A stretch of 32,698 nt of DNA from Janthinobacterium sp. (GCA_025356595.1 JANXSQ010000310.1:1-32698); one strand, 5' to 3'; positions 1-8,452 are shown, numbered from the stretch's first letter. Translations and numbers: made by a program. Notes: generated by a model not told the origin, from the letters alone.

Positions 1-138
1 AGCCTTCGATGCACTTGGGTTGGTTTCGCTGTTAGATACTCAGCAGCGCTTCCAGTTTGTTAAATGAACCGCCGTATGCGGAACCGCACGTACGGTGGTG
101 TGAGAGGGCGACGGGGGTAACTCCGTTCCCTACTCGAT
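1..138 (+). mobile_element. 3' end of a group II intron (class C-like), domains V and VI
   Basis: Bases 68-99 fold as a group II domain V. A 9-bp lower stem (68-76 with 91-99, one G-U pair) is followed by a two-base CG bulge at 89-90 and a 4-bp upper stem closed by a GAAC loop (81-84). Bases 102-135 fold as domain VI (102-104/133-135, 106-108/128-130, 111-114/123-126), and the intron probably ends at ...CTCGAT (138). The sequence style matches the bacterial class C introns I remember, which typically insert behind transcription terminators. The 5' part, including any reverse transcriptase/maturase gene, lies outside the window. Both reading frames that are open at base 1 stop by base 67, and I cannot recognise a maturase C-terminus in them. 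The exact 3' boundary (137-140) is inferred. Confidence 0.8.
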
Positions 139-140
139 GC

Positions 141-620
141 CTAAGCCTTGCCCGGCAAGAGAGTCTCGCCGATCAGGGCGCTTTCCCCCATCGTCTGCAA
201 CACCATGTAGGAGCGGATGTCGAGCACGCCGGGCATCTTGTAGAGCTTCTCCAGCACGAAGTCGGAGTAGTGCTTCAGGTTGCGCGCGCGCACCCGCAGC
301 AGGTAGTTCGCCTCGCCGGTGACGACATACGAACCGATCACCTCGTCGAGGTTCTGCAGTTCGGCGACGAACTGTTCGTGCCAGCGGTGGGCGTCGCGGC
401 GCATCGTGATCATCACGAAGGCCTCCACTTCCAGACCCAGCAGGCCGGCGTCGAGCTGCGCCGTGTAGCCGCGGATGATGCCCGCCTCCTCCAGCAGGCC
501 GACGCGGCGCAGGCAGGCCGACGGCGACAGGAAGACCTTTTCGGCCAGCTTCAGATTGCTGATGCGGCCATCCCGCTGCAGGGCCTTGAGGATTTTAAAA
601 TCGATCACATCCAGGTTCAT
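141..620 (-). CDS. kynR: Lrp/AsnC-family regulator, probable kynurenine-pathway regulator KynR
   Basis: A 159-residue protein of normal Lrp/AsnC length. An N-terminal winged helix-turn-helix (about residues 4-55, DFKILKALQRDGRISNLKLA, then LSPSACLRRVGLLEEAGII) precedes a RAM/AsnC ligand-binding domain (about 60-150, with VIGSYVVTGEANYLLRVRA). It is divergent from kynU with a 153-bp shared region. This is the arrangement of KynR in Pseudomonas and other bacteria, where kynurenine-responsive Lrp regulators activate the kyn genes. The function is inferred from family plus position. The ATG at 620 begins the conserved MNLDVIDF N-terminus; longer readings run antisense through kynU and are not real. 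The stop codon lies two bases from the intron end, so no kynR terminator is visible here. Confidence 0.85.
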   Translation of the reverse strand: MNLDVIDFKILKALQRDGRISNLKLAEKVFLSPSACLRRVGLLEEAGIIRGYTAQLDAGLLGLEVEAFVMITMRRDAHRWHEQFVAELQNLDEVIGSYVVTGEANYLLRVRARNLKHYSDFVLEKLYKMPGVLDIRSYMVLQTMGESALIGETLLPGKA

Positions 621-668
621 TCGCACTATCCACTGATTTAATTGAATTTTCTCGCATATTATCCCGAA

Positions 669-690
669 ATTGACCTTGATTGCGCTCAAT
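669..690. promoter_or_regulatory. Candidate KynR operator (22-bp imperfect dyad) in the kynR-kynU region
   Basis: The element starts ATTGA and ends TCAAT, with further matching bases inside. A further ATTGA lies at 641-645. It sits about 50 bases upstream of the start site implied by a TAAAAT -10 at 720-725, which has no good -35. That layout suits an activator. Lrp-family dimers bind such AT-rich dyads; assignment to KynR is inference. Confidence 0.35.
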
Positions 691-719
691 TTTGAAGAAA
701 TAAATGCGCGCCGCTCCCC

Positions 720-765
720 TAAAATAATCGCATCAAAGCTGACACGATCGATTTCCACGGAGGAG
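720..765 (+). promoter_or_regulatory. kynU -10 element and ribosome binding site
   Basis: A TAAAAT hexamer at 720-725 is a good -10, but bases 697-702 do not resemble a -35, so the promoter probably needs an activator. A strong Shine-Dalgarno sequence GGAGGAG at 759-765 lies 8 bases before the ATG at 774 and fixes the kynU start. Confidence 0.45.
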
Positions 766-773
766 TAATTCGC

Positions 774-2024
774 ATGCATACACAAGAAGATTGCCTGGCC
801 CTCGACGCCGCCGACCCGCTGGCCCCGCTGCGCGAGCAATTCGCGCTGCCGGCCGGCGTCACCTATCTGGACGGCAACTCGCTGGGCGCGCGGCCGAAGG
901 CGGCCTTGCAGCGCTCCCGCGAAGTGCTGGAGGAGGAATGGGGTTACGGCCTGATCCGCAGCTGGAACACGGCCGGCTGGTACGACTTGCCATGCCGCCT
1001 GGGCGACAAGCTGGCGCCGCTGATCGGCGCCGCCAAGGGCGAGGTGGTGATCACCGATTCGACCTCGGTGAACCTGTTCAAGGCGCTGGCGGCGGCCCTG
1101 AAGCTGCAGGCGGAGAATCCGGCGACGGCGCGGCGGCGCACCATCATCACCGAGCGCGACAGTTTCCCCACCGACATCTACATGGCGCAGGCCATCATCG
1201 AATGGCTGGAGCGGGGCTACCGCCTGGAATTGCTGGAGTCCTGGGACCAGTTGCCGCAGGCGCTGGACGGCGACGCGGCCGTCGTCATGCTGACCCATGT
1301 CAATTACCGCACCGGCCGCATGTTCGACATGCGCGCCGTCACCGCCGCCGCGCACGAGGCGGGCGCCCTGATGATCTGGGACCTGGCCCATTCGGCCGGC
1401 GCGGTGGAGGTCGACCTGCAGGCGGCCAAGGCCGACTTCGCCGTCGGCTGCACCTATAAATACCTGAACGGCGGCCCCGGCTCGCCGGCCTTCATCTGGG
1501 TGCCGCAGCGCCACCAGGACGATTTTTGCCAGCCACTGTCGGGCTGGTGGGCGCACCGCCAGCCCTTCGCGATGGAAACCTCCTTCCATCCCGCCGCCGG
1601 CATCCGCCGCGCCCTGTGCGGCACCCAGCCGATCGCCTCGCTGGCGCTGGTCGAAAGCGGGCTGGACGTCCATCTGCAGGTGCCGATGGCGCAGTTGCGC
1701 GCCAAGTCGCTGGCGCTCACCGACCTGTTCATCGAGCTGGTCGAGCGCCATTGCGCCGGCCACGGCCTGGAATTGCAGACGCCGCGCCCGCACGCCCAGC
1801 GCGGCAGCCACGTCAGTTTCAGCCATCCGGACGGCTATGCGCTGATGCAGGCGCTGATCGCCCAGGGCGTCATCGGCGACTACCGCGAGCCGCAGGTGAT
1901 GCGTTTCGGCTTCACGCCCCTGTACACCAGTTACGCCGAGGTCTGGCACGCGGCGCAGACGCTCAAGCGCATCCTCGAGCAGGGTGATTACCAACGCGAC
2001 GCCGAACGCGGCGCCGTCACGTGA
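774..2024 (+). CDS. kynU: Kynureninase
   Basis: Hydrolyses L-kynurenine to anthranilate and L-alanine in tryptophan catabolism; a cytosolic PLP enzyme of the class V aminotransferase fold. The protein has 416 residues, the usual length. Visible marks are YLDGNSLG near residue 31, SVNLFKAL near 98, the PLP-phosphate/aspartate region [15 protein letters not shown] (201-215) and the PLP lysine K229 in [16 protein letters not shown]. The start is supported by GGAGGAG at 759-765. It is the first gene of a two-gene operon with kynA: the kynU stop TGA at 2022-2024 lies 11 bases before the kynA ATG, and the kynA ribosome site overlaps the end of kynU, suggesting translational coupling. Confidence 0.95.
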   Translation: MHTQEDCLALDAADPLAPLREQFALPAGVTYLDGNSLGARPKAALQRSREVLEEEWGYGLIRSWNTAGWYDLPCRLGDKLAPLIGAAKGEVVITDSTSVNLFKALAAALKLQAENPATARRRTIITERDSFPTDIYMAQAIIEWLERGYRLELLESWDQLPQALDGDAAVVMLTHVNYRTGRMFDMRAVTAAAHEAGALMIWDLAHSAGAVEVDLQAAKADFAVGCTYKYLNGGPGSPAFIWVPQRHQDDFCQPLSGWWAHRQPFAMETSFHPAAGIRRALCGTQPIASLALVESGLDVHLQVPMAQLRAKSLALTDLFIELVERHCAGHGLELQTPRPHAQRGSHVSFSHPDGYALMQALIAQGVIGDYREPQVMRFGFTPLYTSYAEVWHAAQTLKRILEQGDYQRDAERGAVT

Positions 2025-2035
2025 AGGAGCCGAGC

Positions 2036-2878
2036 ATGGAATGTCCATTCGCCCAGAAGACCGATTACCACGGCGCCAAGCTCGATTTCAGCGCCGACAT
2101 GAGTTACGGCGACTATCTCTCGCTCGACACCATCCTGGCGGCGCAACACCCGAAGTCGCCCGAGCACAACGAGATGCTGTTCATCGTGCAGCACCAGACC
2201 AGCGAGTTGTGGATGAAGCTGATGCTGCACGAGTTGCACGCGGTGCGCGCCGCCCTCCGCGCCGAGCAGTTGCCGGCGAGCCTGAAGATGCTGGCGCGGG
2301 TGGCCTGCATCATGCAGCAACTGGTGCACGCCTGGGACGTGCTGGCGACGATGACGCCGCCGGAATACACGGCCCTGCGTCCCTATCTGGGCAGCTCCTC
2401 GGGCTTCCAGTCGCACCAGTACCGCGAGATCGAGTTCATCCTCGGCAACAAGAACGCCACCCACCTGCAGGTGCACAGCCACAAGCCGGCGGCCCACGCC
2501 GCGCTCGACGGCGTGCTGCGCGCGCCCTCAATCTATGACGAGGCGATCATGGTGATGGCGCGCGCCGGCCTGCCGGTCGCGGCGGCGCGCCTGGACGGCG
2601 ACTGGCGCTTGCCGACCGTCCCGGACGCCTCCGTCAAGGCGGCCTGGATGACGGTCTACCGCGACACGCAGCGCTACTGGCCGCTGTACGAACTGGCCGA
2701 GAAGCTGGTCGACCTGGAAACGGCGTTCCGGCTCTGGCGTTTCCGCCACGCCACGACGGTCGAACGCGTGATCGGCTTCAAGAGCGGCACCGGCGGCACG
2801 GCCGGCGTCAGTTATTTGCGCAAGATGCTCGACGTGGTGCTGTTCCCCGAGCTGTTCGAGTTGCGCACCGAGCTGTAG
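2036..2878 (+). CDS. kynA: Tryptophan 2,3-dioxygenase
   Basis: A haem enzyme that opens the indole ring of L-tryptophan to N-formylkynurenine, the first step of the kynurenine pathway. From the ATG at 2036 it has 280 residues, and an in-frame GTG at 2021 would give 285. The ATG is preferred because AAGGAG (2024-2029) sits six bases upstream. Family motifs include [46 protein letters not shown] and, near the C-terminus, [14 protein letters not shown] and [19 protein letters not shown]. The histidine of the FIVQHQTSE segment and the C-terminal GTGGT loop are substrate-site features in the family. No formamidase gene (kynB) follows; the next gene is a porin. Confidence 0.95.
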   Translation: MECPFAQKTDYHGAKLDFSADMSYGDYLSLDTILAAQHPKSPEHNEMLFIVQHQTSELWMKLMLHELHAVRAALRAEQLPASLKMLARVACIMQQLVHAWDVLATMTPPEYTALRPYLGSSSGFQSHQYREIEFILGNKNATHLQVHSHKPAAHAALDGVLRAPSIYDEAIMVMARAGLPVAAARLDGDWRLPTVPDASVKAAWMTVYRDTQRYWPLYELAEKLVDLETAFRLWRFRHATTVERVIGFKSGTGGTAGVSYLRKMLDVVLFPELFELRTEL

Positions 2879-2889
2879 GCGGGCGGGGG

Positions 2890-2909
2890 GCGGGCGGGGG
2901 CGCCCGCTT
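2890..2909 (+). terminator. Possible weak terminator after kynA
   Basis: A 7-bp GC-only stem (GCGGGCG at 2890-2896 with CGCCCGC at 2901-2907) and a GGGG loop are followed by only TTG. The hairpin is sound but the U-tract is poor. Confidence 0.35.
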
Positions 2910-3035
2910 GTGCTGGCTCAGCAAGCCGTGGATGGCTGTTGCATAAATAATACATTTGCCCTCGGAATGATAGGCGCGCCGGGTATTCGACGTTATTATT
3001 GCCTAAAGCAATCTATCCCCTCAGGAGACAAAAAA

Positions 3036-4148
3036 ATGAAAAAAACCTTGTTGGCGCTGGCGGTGCTGGGCCTGCCGGCGTTTGCCGCGGCGCAATCGAA
3101 CGTGACCATCTACGGCATCGGGGATGTTTCGCTGAACCATTTTTCCGGCAGCAACGGCGGCCTGCAATCGAACGGCTCGGTGAATCGCGTCGATTCCAGC
3201 GCCGGCAACAATCTGGCCGGCAGCCGCCTCGGCTTCAAGGGCATGGAAGACCTCGGTGGTGGCCTGAGCGCCGACTTCAAGCTGGAAATGGGCATCACCC
3301 TCGACACCGGCCGCTCCGAGCAGGGCGGTCGTTTGTTTGGCCGCGCGGCCCGGGTCGGCCTGAACAGCGGCTACGGCTCCGTGCATCTGGGCCGCCAGGA
3401 TACCCCGGCCTTCGAATTGCTCGGCGGCGTGGATCCGATGGGCGTCGGCCTGGCCGGTTCGGCCGCCAATATCCACGCCGGCAACAAGGGTCTGTATCCC
3501 GTCGGCCGCCTGGGCGGCGTGCCGCAACAGGGCTGGATGGGCCTGGCCGCCTTCCGCGCCGACAACAGCGTCCGCTACGACACGCCGACCGTGCAAGGCT
3601 TCAATGGCAGCGTGCTGTACGGCGTGGGCGAGTCGACCGGCCGCAACGGCGACATCGGCATCGCCAGCATCAGCTACAGCAACGGCCCGCTGTTCGTCGG
3701 CTATGTGCACATCCATGACAACAGCGCCAACGTCGTGAATCCGGCCACGGTCGGTTACAACCAGAAGAGCGACGCCTTGGGCGCCACCTACGACTTCGGC
3801 CCGGTCAAGTTGCATGGCCTGATCGGCAGCAAGAAGGCGCATTCGGCCGGTTTCGAAGATAAGGGCGATTATTATCTGCTCGGCCTGAGCGCGCCGCTGG
3901 GCCAGTCCAGCCAAGTGCTGGCGAGCTGGAACCGTTCCGAGGGCAAGAATTCGAACGCCAACAGCGCCGATCAATTCAGCGTCGCCTATCTGCACTCGAT
4001 GTCCAAGCGCACCAAGCTGTACACCTCCTTCGCCAAGATCAAAAACAAGGGCAACGCGGCCTTCGGCGTCGACGGCTACGACGGCCATGACGGCAAGCCC
4101 TTCGATTACTCGACGTTGTTCAACGTCGGCATGATGCACGCCTTCTAA
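3036..4148 (+). CDS. Gram-negative porin, trimeric general-diffusion type
   Basis: A 370-residue outer-membrane beta-barrel of the betaproteobacterial porin family (OmpC-like, porin_4). A signal peptide (MKKTLLALAVLGLPAFAAAQ, cleavage near residue 20) is followed by the typical mature start SNVTIYGIGDVSLNHF. The body has alternating strands, for example SRLGFKGMEDLGGGLSADFK and VGLNSGYGSVHLGRQDTPAF, and the last residue is Phe, as expected for BAM-inserted barrels. The start is the ATG at 3036, with AGGAG at 3023-3027; upstream in-frame starts lack a ribosome site. The gene stands alone, with a strong terminator after it. Substrate specificity cannot be read from the sequence. It follows the kyn operon but nothing ties it to tryptophan uptake. 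Confidence 0.92.
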   Translation: MKKTLLALAVLGLPAFAAAQSNVTIYGIGDVSLNHFSGSNGGLQSNGSVNRVDSSAGNNLAGSRLGFKGMEDLGGGLSADFKLEMGITLDTGRSEQGGRLFGRAARVGLNSGYGSVHLGRQDTPAFELLGGVDPMGVGLAGSAANIHAGNKGLYPVGRLGGVPQQGWMGLAAFRADNSVRYDTPTVQGFNGSVLYGVGESTGRNGDIGIASISYSNGPLFVGYVHIHDNSANVVNPATVGYNQKSDALGATYDFGPVKLHGLIGSKKAHSAGFEDKGDYYLLGLSAPLGQSSQVLASWNRSEGKNSNANSADQFSVAYLHSMSKRTKLYTSFAKIKNKGNAAFGVDGYDGHDGKPFDYSTLFNVGMMHAF

Positions 4149-4190
4149 GGAAAGTTATTTCGCGCACGTTCCTAAGGGGCGCGCAAGCGC

Positions 4191-4227
4191 AACGGCGGCG
4201 CGGCCCACGGCCGCGCCGCCGTTTTTT
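4191..4227 (+). terminator. Rho-independent terminator after the porin gene
   Basis: A perfect 15-bp stem (4191-4205 with 4209-4223), CAC loop and a run of T through 4227. Confidence 0.92.
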
Positions 4228-4322
4228 GCGCGTCGCCTCAGGCGTCCGCCTCAGGCGCCGCGCTGCGGCACGCATATCAAGCCGTGTGACAAATGTCTGC
4301 GAACGCCGGAAAAGCATTGCGC

Positions 4323-4328
4323 TACAAT
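4323..4328 (+). promoter_or_regulatory. Candidate -10 (TACAAT) for the UDG-like gene
   Basis: GCTACAATCC lies 24 bases before the ATG at 4353. No clear -35 and no strong ribosome binding site are seen. A similar TACAAT occurs before the pseudouridine synthase gene at 13617. Confidence 0.4.
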
Positions 4329-4352
4329 CCTGCCTTTGCCCGCAACCCGACC

Positions 4353-5135
4353 ATGCCCTCCGCCACGCTACCCGCCCCCATCCTCGACGCCCTGCGCCTG
4401 GCCGACCCGTCCTGGCGCGCCATCCTGTTGCGCGGACTGGCCGCCGTCGTCGCCGCCGACCCGGCCTACCTGCCGGCGCTGGCCGTCGACGACTACCTGC
4501 CGACCGAGCAAAGGCTGTTCGCCGCCTTCGCGCTGCCGCTGAGCGAGGTCAAGTACGTGCTGGTGGGCGAGGGGCCGTATCCGCGCGCCGCCAGCGCCAC
4601 CGGCGTCTGCTTCATGGACGGCGCCGTCGGCGGCCTGTGGTCGGAGAGCGGCCTGGCGAAGCCGGTCAACCGCGCCACCTCGCTGCGCAATTTCATGAAG
4701 ATGCTGCTGGTGGCCGACGGCCAACTGTCGCTGGCCGACACGTCGGGCGCGGCGCTGGCGCCCGTGGCCCTGCGGGCGCGCGCCGACCCGGCCGGCACGG
4801 TGCAGACGCTGGCCGGCCTGCAGGCGAACCTGACGGCGCGCGGTTTCCTGCTGCTGAACGCGGCGCTGGTGTTCCGCGCCCACGTGGCGCCGGCGCGGGA
4901 CGCCAAGGCCTGGCTGCCCTTCCTGCAGGTGGTGCTGGAGGCGCTGGCCGGGCCGGCGGCGCCGACCCTGGTGTTGTGGGGCAAGATCGCCGAGCAGTTG
5001 AAGCGCCTGCCGGTGACGGCCAGCTTGCCGCAGGTGCAGGCCGAACACCCCTATAATTTGTCGTTTATCGGCAACGAAGCGATGCGCGCCCTGTTCGGGC
5101 CGATGCACCTGCTGCGCGCGGCGCCCGCGCCTTGA
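4353..5135 (+). CDS. Uracil-DNA glycosylase-like protein with altered catalytic motif
   Basis: The 260-residue protein aligns by eye with family 1 uracil-DNA glycosylases (Ung). The water-activating loop position is VLVGEGPYPRAASATGVCF (69-87), where Ung has the GQDPYH motif followed by LCF. Next come LLLNAALVFRAHVAP (166-180; Ung has the uracil-reading Asn in LLLN), TLVLWGKIAEQ (205-215) and EHPYNLSF (231-238; Ung HPSPLS). The Asn (N169) and His (H232) are kept, but the catalytic Asp is Gly74 and the motif His is Pro77. It is therefore probably not a standard uracil glycosylase; it may act on another lesion, or bind without cutting. The ATG at 4353 is chosen from the TACAAT spacing and from where the recognisable sequence begins. 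A NADAR gene follows 28 bases downstream, probably in the same operon. Confidence 0.8.
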   Translation: MPSATLPAPILDALRLADPSWRAILLRGLAAVVAADPAYLPALAVDDYLPTEQRLFAAFALPLSEVKYVLVGEGPYPRAASATGVCFMDGAVGGLWSESGLAKPVNRATSLRNFMKMLLVADGQLSLADTSGAALAPVALRARADPAGTVQTLAGLQANLTARGFLLLNAALVFRAHVAPARDAKAWLPFLQVVLEALAGPAAPTLVLWGKIAEQLKRLPVTASLPQVQAEHPYNLSFIGNEAMRALFGPMHLLRAAPAP

Positions 5136-5163
5136 TGAATCTGCGAATGGAGCTCTTGACAGG

Positions 5164-5721
5164 ATGACGATGGCTATGAAAAACACCCACGACTTGCTGG
5201 CCGCGCTGGCCGCCGGCGCCGAGCTGGACTATCTGTGTTTCTGGGGCCACACCCCGGCGCAGGCGGCGACGGTCGATAAAAGCTGCCTGAGCCAGTGGTA
5301 TCCGGCCGCCTTCAGCGTCGCCGGCGTGCGCTATCCGACGGCCGAGCACTACATGATGGCGCGCAAGGCGGCGCTGTTCGGCGACGCGGCGGTGGAGGCG
5401 CGCATCATCGCCGCCAAGTTGCCGGCCGAAGTGAAGAAGCTGGGCCGCGAGGTGGCCAATTTCGACTCGGCGCGCTGGGTCGAGGCGCGCGAAGGCATCG
5501 TCTACGACGGTAATCTGGCGAAGTTTTCCCAGCATGCGGCGCTGCGCAAATTCCTCCTCGCCAGCGGCGCCAGCGTCATCGTCGAAGCCAGTCCGGTCGA
5601 CCCGATCTGGGGCGTCGGCCTGGCCGCCGGCGACGCCGCGCTGGCCGAGCCGGCCAGTTGGAAGGGTTTGAATCTGCTCGGTTACGCGCTGATGCGGGTG
5701 CGCGCGGCGCTGCGCGCCTGA
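5164..5721 (+). CDS. NADAR family protein (YbiA/DUF1768-like N-glycosidase)
   Basis: A 185-residue cytosolic protein of the NADAR superfamily. Recognisable parts are LDYLCFWGHTP near residue 21, the core LSQWYPAAFSVAGVRYPTAE followed by HYMMARKAALFGD (about 40-72), FDSARWVEAREGIVYDGNLAKF and the C-terminal SPVDPIWGVGL. Family members break N-glycosidic bonds: YbiA-like proteins act on riboflavin intermediates, and other NADARs remove ADP-ribose from guanine bases. Which activity applies here is unknown. The start is uncertain: ATGs at 5164, 5170 and 5176 are all in frame. AGG at 5161-5163 suits 5170 best; 5164 is given as the longest. Linkage to the UDG-like gene suggests a shared role in base or nucleotide repair, which is inference. 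Confidence 0.85.
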   Translation: MTMAMKNTHDLLAALAAGAELDYLCFWGHTPAQAATVDKSCLSQWYPAAFSVAGVRYPTAEHYMMARKAALFGDAAVEARIIAAKLPAEVKKLGREVANFDSARWVEAREGIVYDGNLAKFSQHAALRKFLLASGASVIVEASPVDPIWGVGLAAGDAALAEPASWKGLNLLGYALMRVRAALRA

Positions 5722-5750
5722 GCCGGCGCGGGCAGGGCGCCGGCGCTTTT
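5722..5750 (+). terminator. Terminator after the NADAR gene
   Basis: An 8-bp stem, GCCGGCGC (5722-5729) with GCGCCGGC (5737-5744), then GC and TTTT. It begins right after the stop codon and separates this unit from the isc promoter. Confidence 0.65.
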
Positions 5751-5759
5751 GGGGGCGCT

Positions 5760-5788
5760 CTGACAAAGCTGCGGGGATTTGTTATACT
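5760..5788 (+). promoter_or_regulatory. isc operon promoter, sigma-70 type
   Basis: -35 CTGACA (5760-5765), 17-bp spacer and -10 TATACT (5783-5788), each five of six to consensus. Transcription would start near 5795, leaving a leader of about 70 bases before iscR. Confidence 0.75.
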
Positions 5789-5808
5789 TGACTAAATCGT
5801 TCAACTAA
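5784..5808. promoter_or_regulatory. IscR type 1-like operator over the isc promoter
   Basis: A 25-bp near-palindrome beginning ATACTTGACT and ending TTCAACTAA. It overlaps the -10 and the start site. It closely resembles type 1 sites bound by [2Fe-2S]-IscR in proteobacterial isc promoters, so autorepression is expected. Inverted GCGGGGA/TCCCCGC copies at 5771-5777 and 5818-5824 flank it. Confidence 0.75.
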
Positions 5809-5865
5809 TCAGGGCTTTCCCCGCGTTGAACGGGCAGTATTTTAACCGAGTTCAACCGAGGTCGT

Positions 5866-6354
5866 ATGCGTCTGACTACTAAAGGCCGTTTTGCCGTGAC
5901 AGCGATGATCGATCTTGCCCTGCGCCAGGGCAAGGGTCCGGTGACGCTGTCGGGCATCAGTCAGCGCCAGTCGATTTCCCTGTCGTATCTGGAACAGTTG
6001 TTCGGCAAGCTGCGCCGGCACGAGATCGTCGAGTCGATCCGCGGGCCGGGCGGCGGCTACAGTCTGGCGCGGCGGGCCGAGAAGATCACCGTGGCCGACA
6101 TCATCATCGCCGTCGACGAGCCGCTCGACGCCACCCAGTGCGGCGGCAAGGAGCACTGCCACGGCGCCGACGCCGCCACCGGGGCGCGCTGCATGACGCA
6201 CGAGTTGTGGTCCACATTGAATGAAAAAATGGTCGATTATCTGGATTCTGTGTCGCTGCAGGACCTGGTTGACCAACAGAGACAAAAGAATGCCGATCAA
6301 AACGTGATGGTGATGCACCGTAACCACGTTGCGGTGGGTCAAGAGAATATATAG
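5866..6354 (+). CDS. iscR: Fe-S cluster-sensing transcriptional regulator IscR
   Basis: A 162-residue Rrf2-family repressor that senses the Fe-S status of the cell through its own [2Fe-2S] cluster. The winged helix is residues 1-65 ([19 protein letters not shown], then [20 protein letters not shown] and RGPGGGY). Cluster ligands are probably C92, C98, C109 and H112. The C98-C109 gap is ten residues, against five in E. coli IscR (C98-C104), so the loop is enlarged by five. The start ATG at 5866 has GAGG just upstream. It leads the isc operon, with iscS 26 bases downstream. Confidence 0.95.
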   Translation: MRLTTKGRFAVTAMIDLALRQGKGPVTLSGISQRQSISLSYLEQLFGKLRRHEIVESIRGPGGGYSLARRAEKITVADIIIAVDEPLDATQCGGKEHCHGADAATGARCMTHELWSTLNEKMVDYLDSVSLQDLVDQQRQKNADQNVMVMHRNHVAVGQENI

Positions 6355-6380
6355 TCTGCTTGAATGCATGGAGTGATTTG

Positions 6381-7640
<1,260 letters not shown>

Positions 7641-7693
7641 TTGCGTTCATGGCTCCCGCTTGCGGGGCCCGGTTTAAATTTAGGAGCATCAAA

Positions 7694-8083
7694 ATGGCAT
7701 ACTCGGAAAAAGTACTCGATCACTACGAAAACCCCCGCAACGTGGGCGCTTTCGACAAGGGTGACGACAGCGTCGGCACCGGCATGGTCGGCGCGCCGGC
7801 CTGCGGCGACGTGATGAAGCTGCAGATCAAGGTCGGCGCCGACGGCCTGATCGAAGACGCGAAGTTCAAGACCTACGGCTGCGGTTCGGCCATCGCCTCG
7901 AGCTCGCTGGTGACGGAATGGGTCAAGGGCAAGACCCTGGACCAGGCGCTGTCGATCAAGAACACGCAGATCGCCGAAGAGCTGGCCCTGCCGCCGGTGA
8001 AGATCCACTGCTCGATCCTGGCCGAAGACGCGATCAAGGCCGCGGTACTGGACTACAAGACGCGCCACCCGGCTGTCGCTTAA
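7694..8083 (+). CDS. iscU: Fe-S cluster assembly scaffold IscU
   Basis: A 129-residue scaffold on which [2Fe-2S] clusters are built from IscS sulfur. Conserved ligands are C37 (GAPACGDVM), D39, C63 (KTYGCGSAIASSS) and C106 (KIHCS). LPPVKIHC at 99-106 contains the LPPVK motif recognised by the chaperone HscA. The length equals that of typical IscU. The ribosome site AGGAG at 7682-7686 precedes the ATG. Confidence 0.97.
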   Translation: MAYSEKVLDHYENPRNVGAFDKGDDSVGTGMVGAPACGDVMKLQIKVGADGLIEDAKFKTYGCGSAIASSSLVTEWVKGKTLDQALSIKNTQIAEELALPPVKIHCSILAEDAIKAAVLDYKTRHPAVA

Positions 8084-8093
8084 GCAATTGATA

Positions 8094-8115
8094 CCCGTCC
8101 CCGCAGGGGGGCGGG
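8094..8115 (+). other. Hairpin in the iscU-iscA gap
   Basis: CCCGTCCCC pairs with GGGGGGCGGG around a GCA loop. No T-run follows, so it is more likely an mRNA-stability or processing structure within the operon than a terminator. Confidence 0.35.
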
Positions 8116-8128
8116 CGCGGAGAGATAC

Positions 8129-8452
8129 ATGGCAATTACACTGACGGAAAAAGCGGCGAAGCACATCAGCCGTTACATCGAACGCCGCGGTAAGGGCGTC
8201 GGCCTGCGTTTCGGCGTGCGCACCACCGGCTGTTCCGGCCTGGCCTACAAGCTTGAGTACGTCGATGAAATCGCCGGCGAGGACAGCGTCTTCGAGTCGC
8301 ACGGCGTGAAGGTCTTCGTCGACCCGAAAAGCCTGCCCTACATCGACGGCACCGAACTCGATTTCGCCCGCGAGGGACTGAACGAAGGCTTCAAGTTCAA
8401 CAATCCGAACGAAAAAGACGCCTGCGGTTGCGGCGAGAGTTTCCGCATCTAA
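8129..8452 (+). CDS. iscA: A-type Fe-S carrier IscA
   Basis: A 107-residue HesB/IscA-family protein that accepts iron or Fe-S clusters and delivers them to target proteins. The three conserved cysteines are present: C35 ([14 protein letters not shown]), C99 and C101 (DACGCGESF). The internal [17 protein letters not shown] is typical. The start is the ATG at 8129, with GGAGAG just upstream. It lies between iscU and hscB, as in other isc operons. Confidence 0.97.
   Translation: MAITLTEKAAKHISRYIERRGKGVGLRFGVRTTGCSGLAYKLEYVDEIAGEDSVFESHGVKVFVDPKSLPYIDGTELDFAREGLNEGFKFNNPNEKDACGCGESFRI

Noticed and set aside
57-641. Plus-strand open frame of 194 codons beginning in the intron tail
   Set aside because: It reads through intron domains V/VI and then antisense to kynR. 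The protein is low-complexity and unlike any family.
2021-2035. GTG start for kynA overlapping the kynU stop
   Set aside because: Its first codons lie in the ribosome site AAGGAG, which is well spaced for the ATG at 2036.
621-2048. N-terminal extension of kynR running antisense to kynU
   Set aside because: KynR has a complete Lrp domain from 620. The extension is the shadow of kynU in GC-rich DNA.
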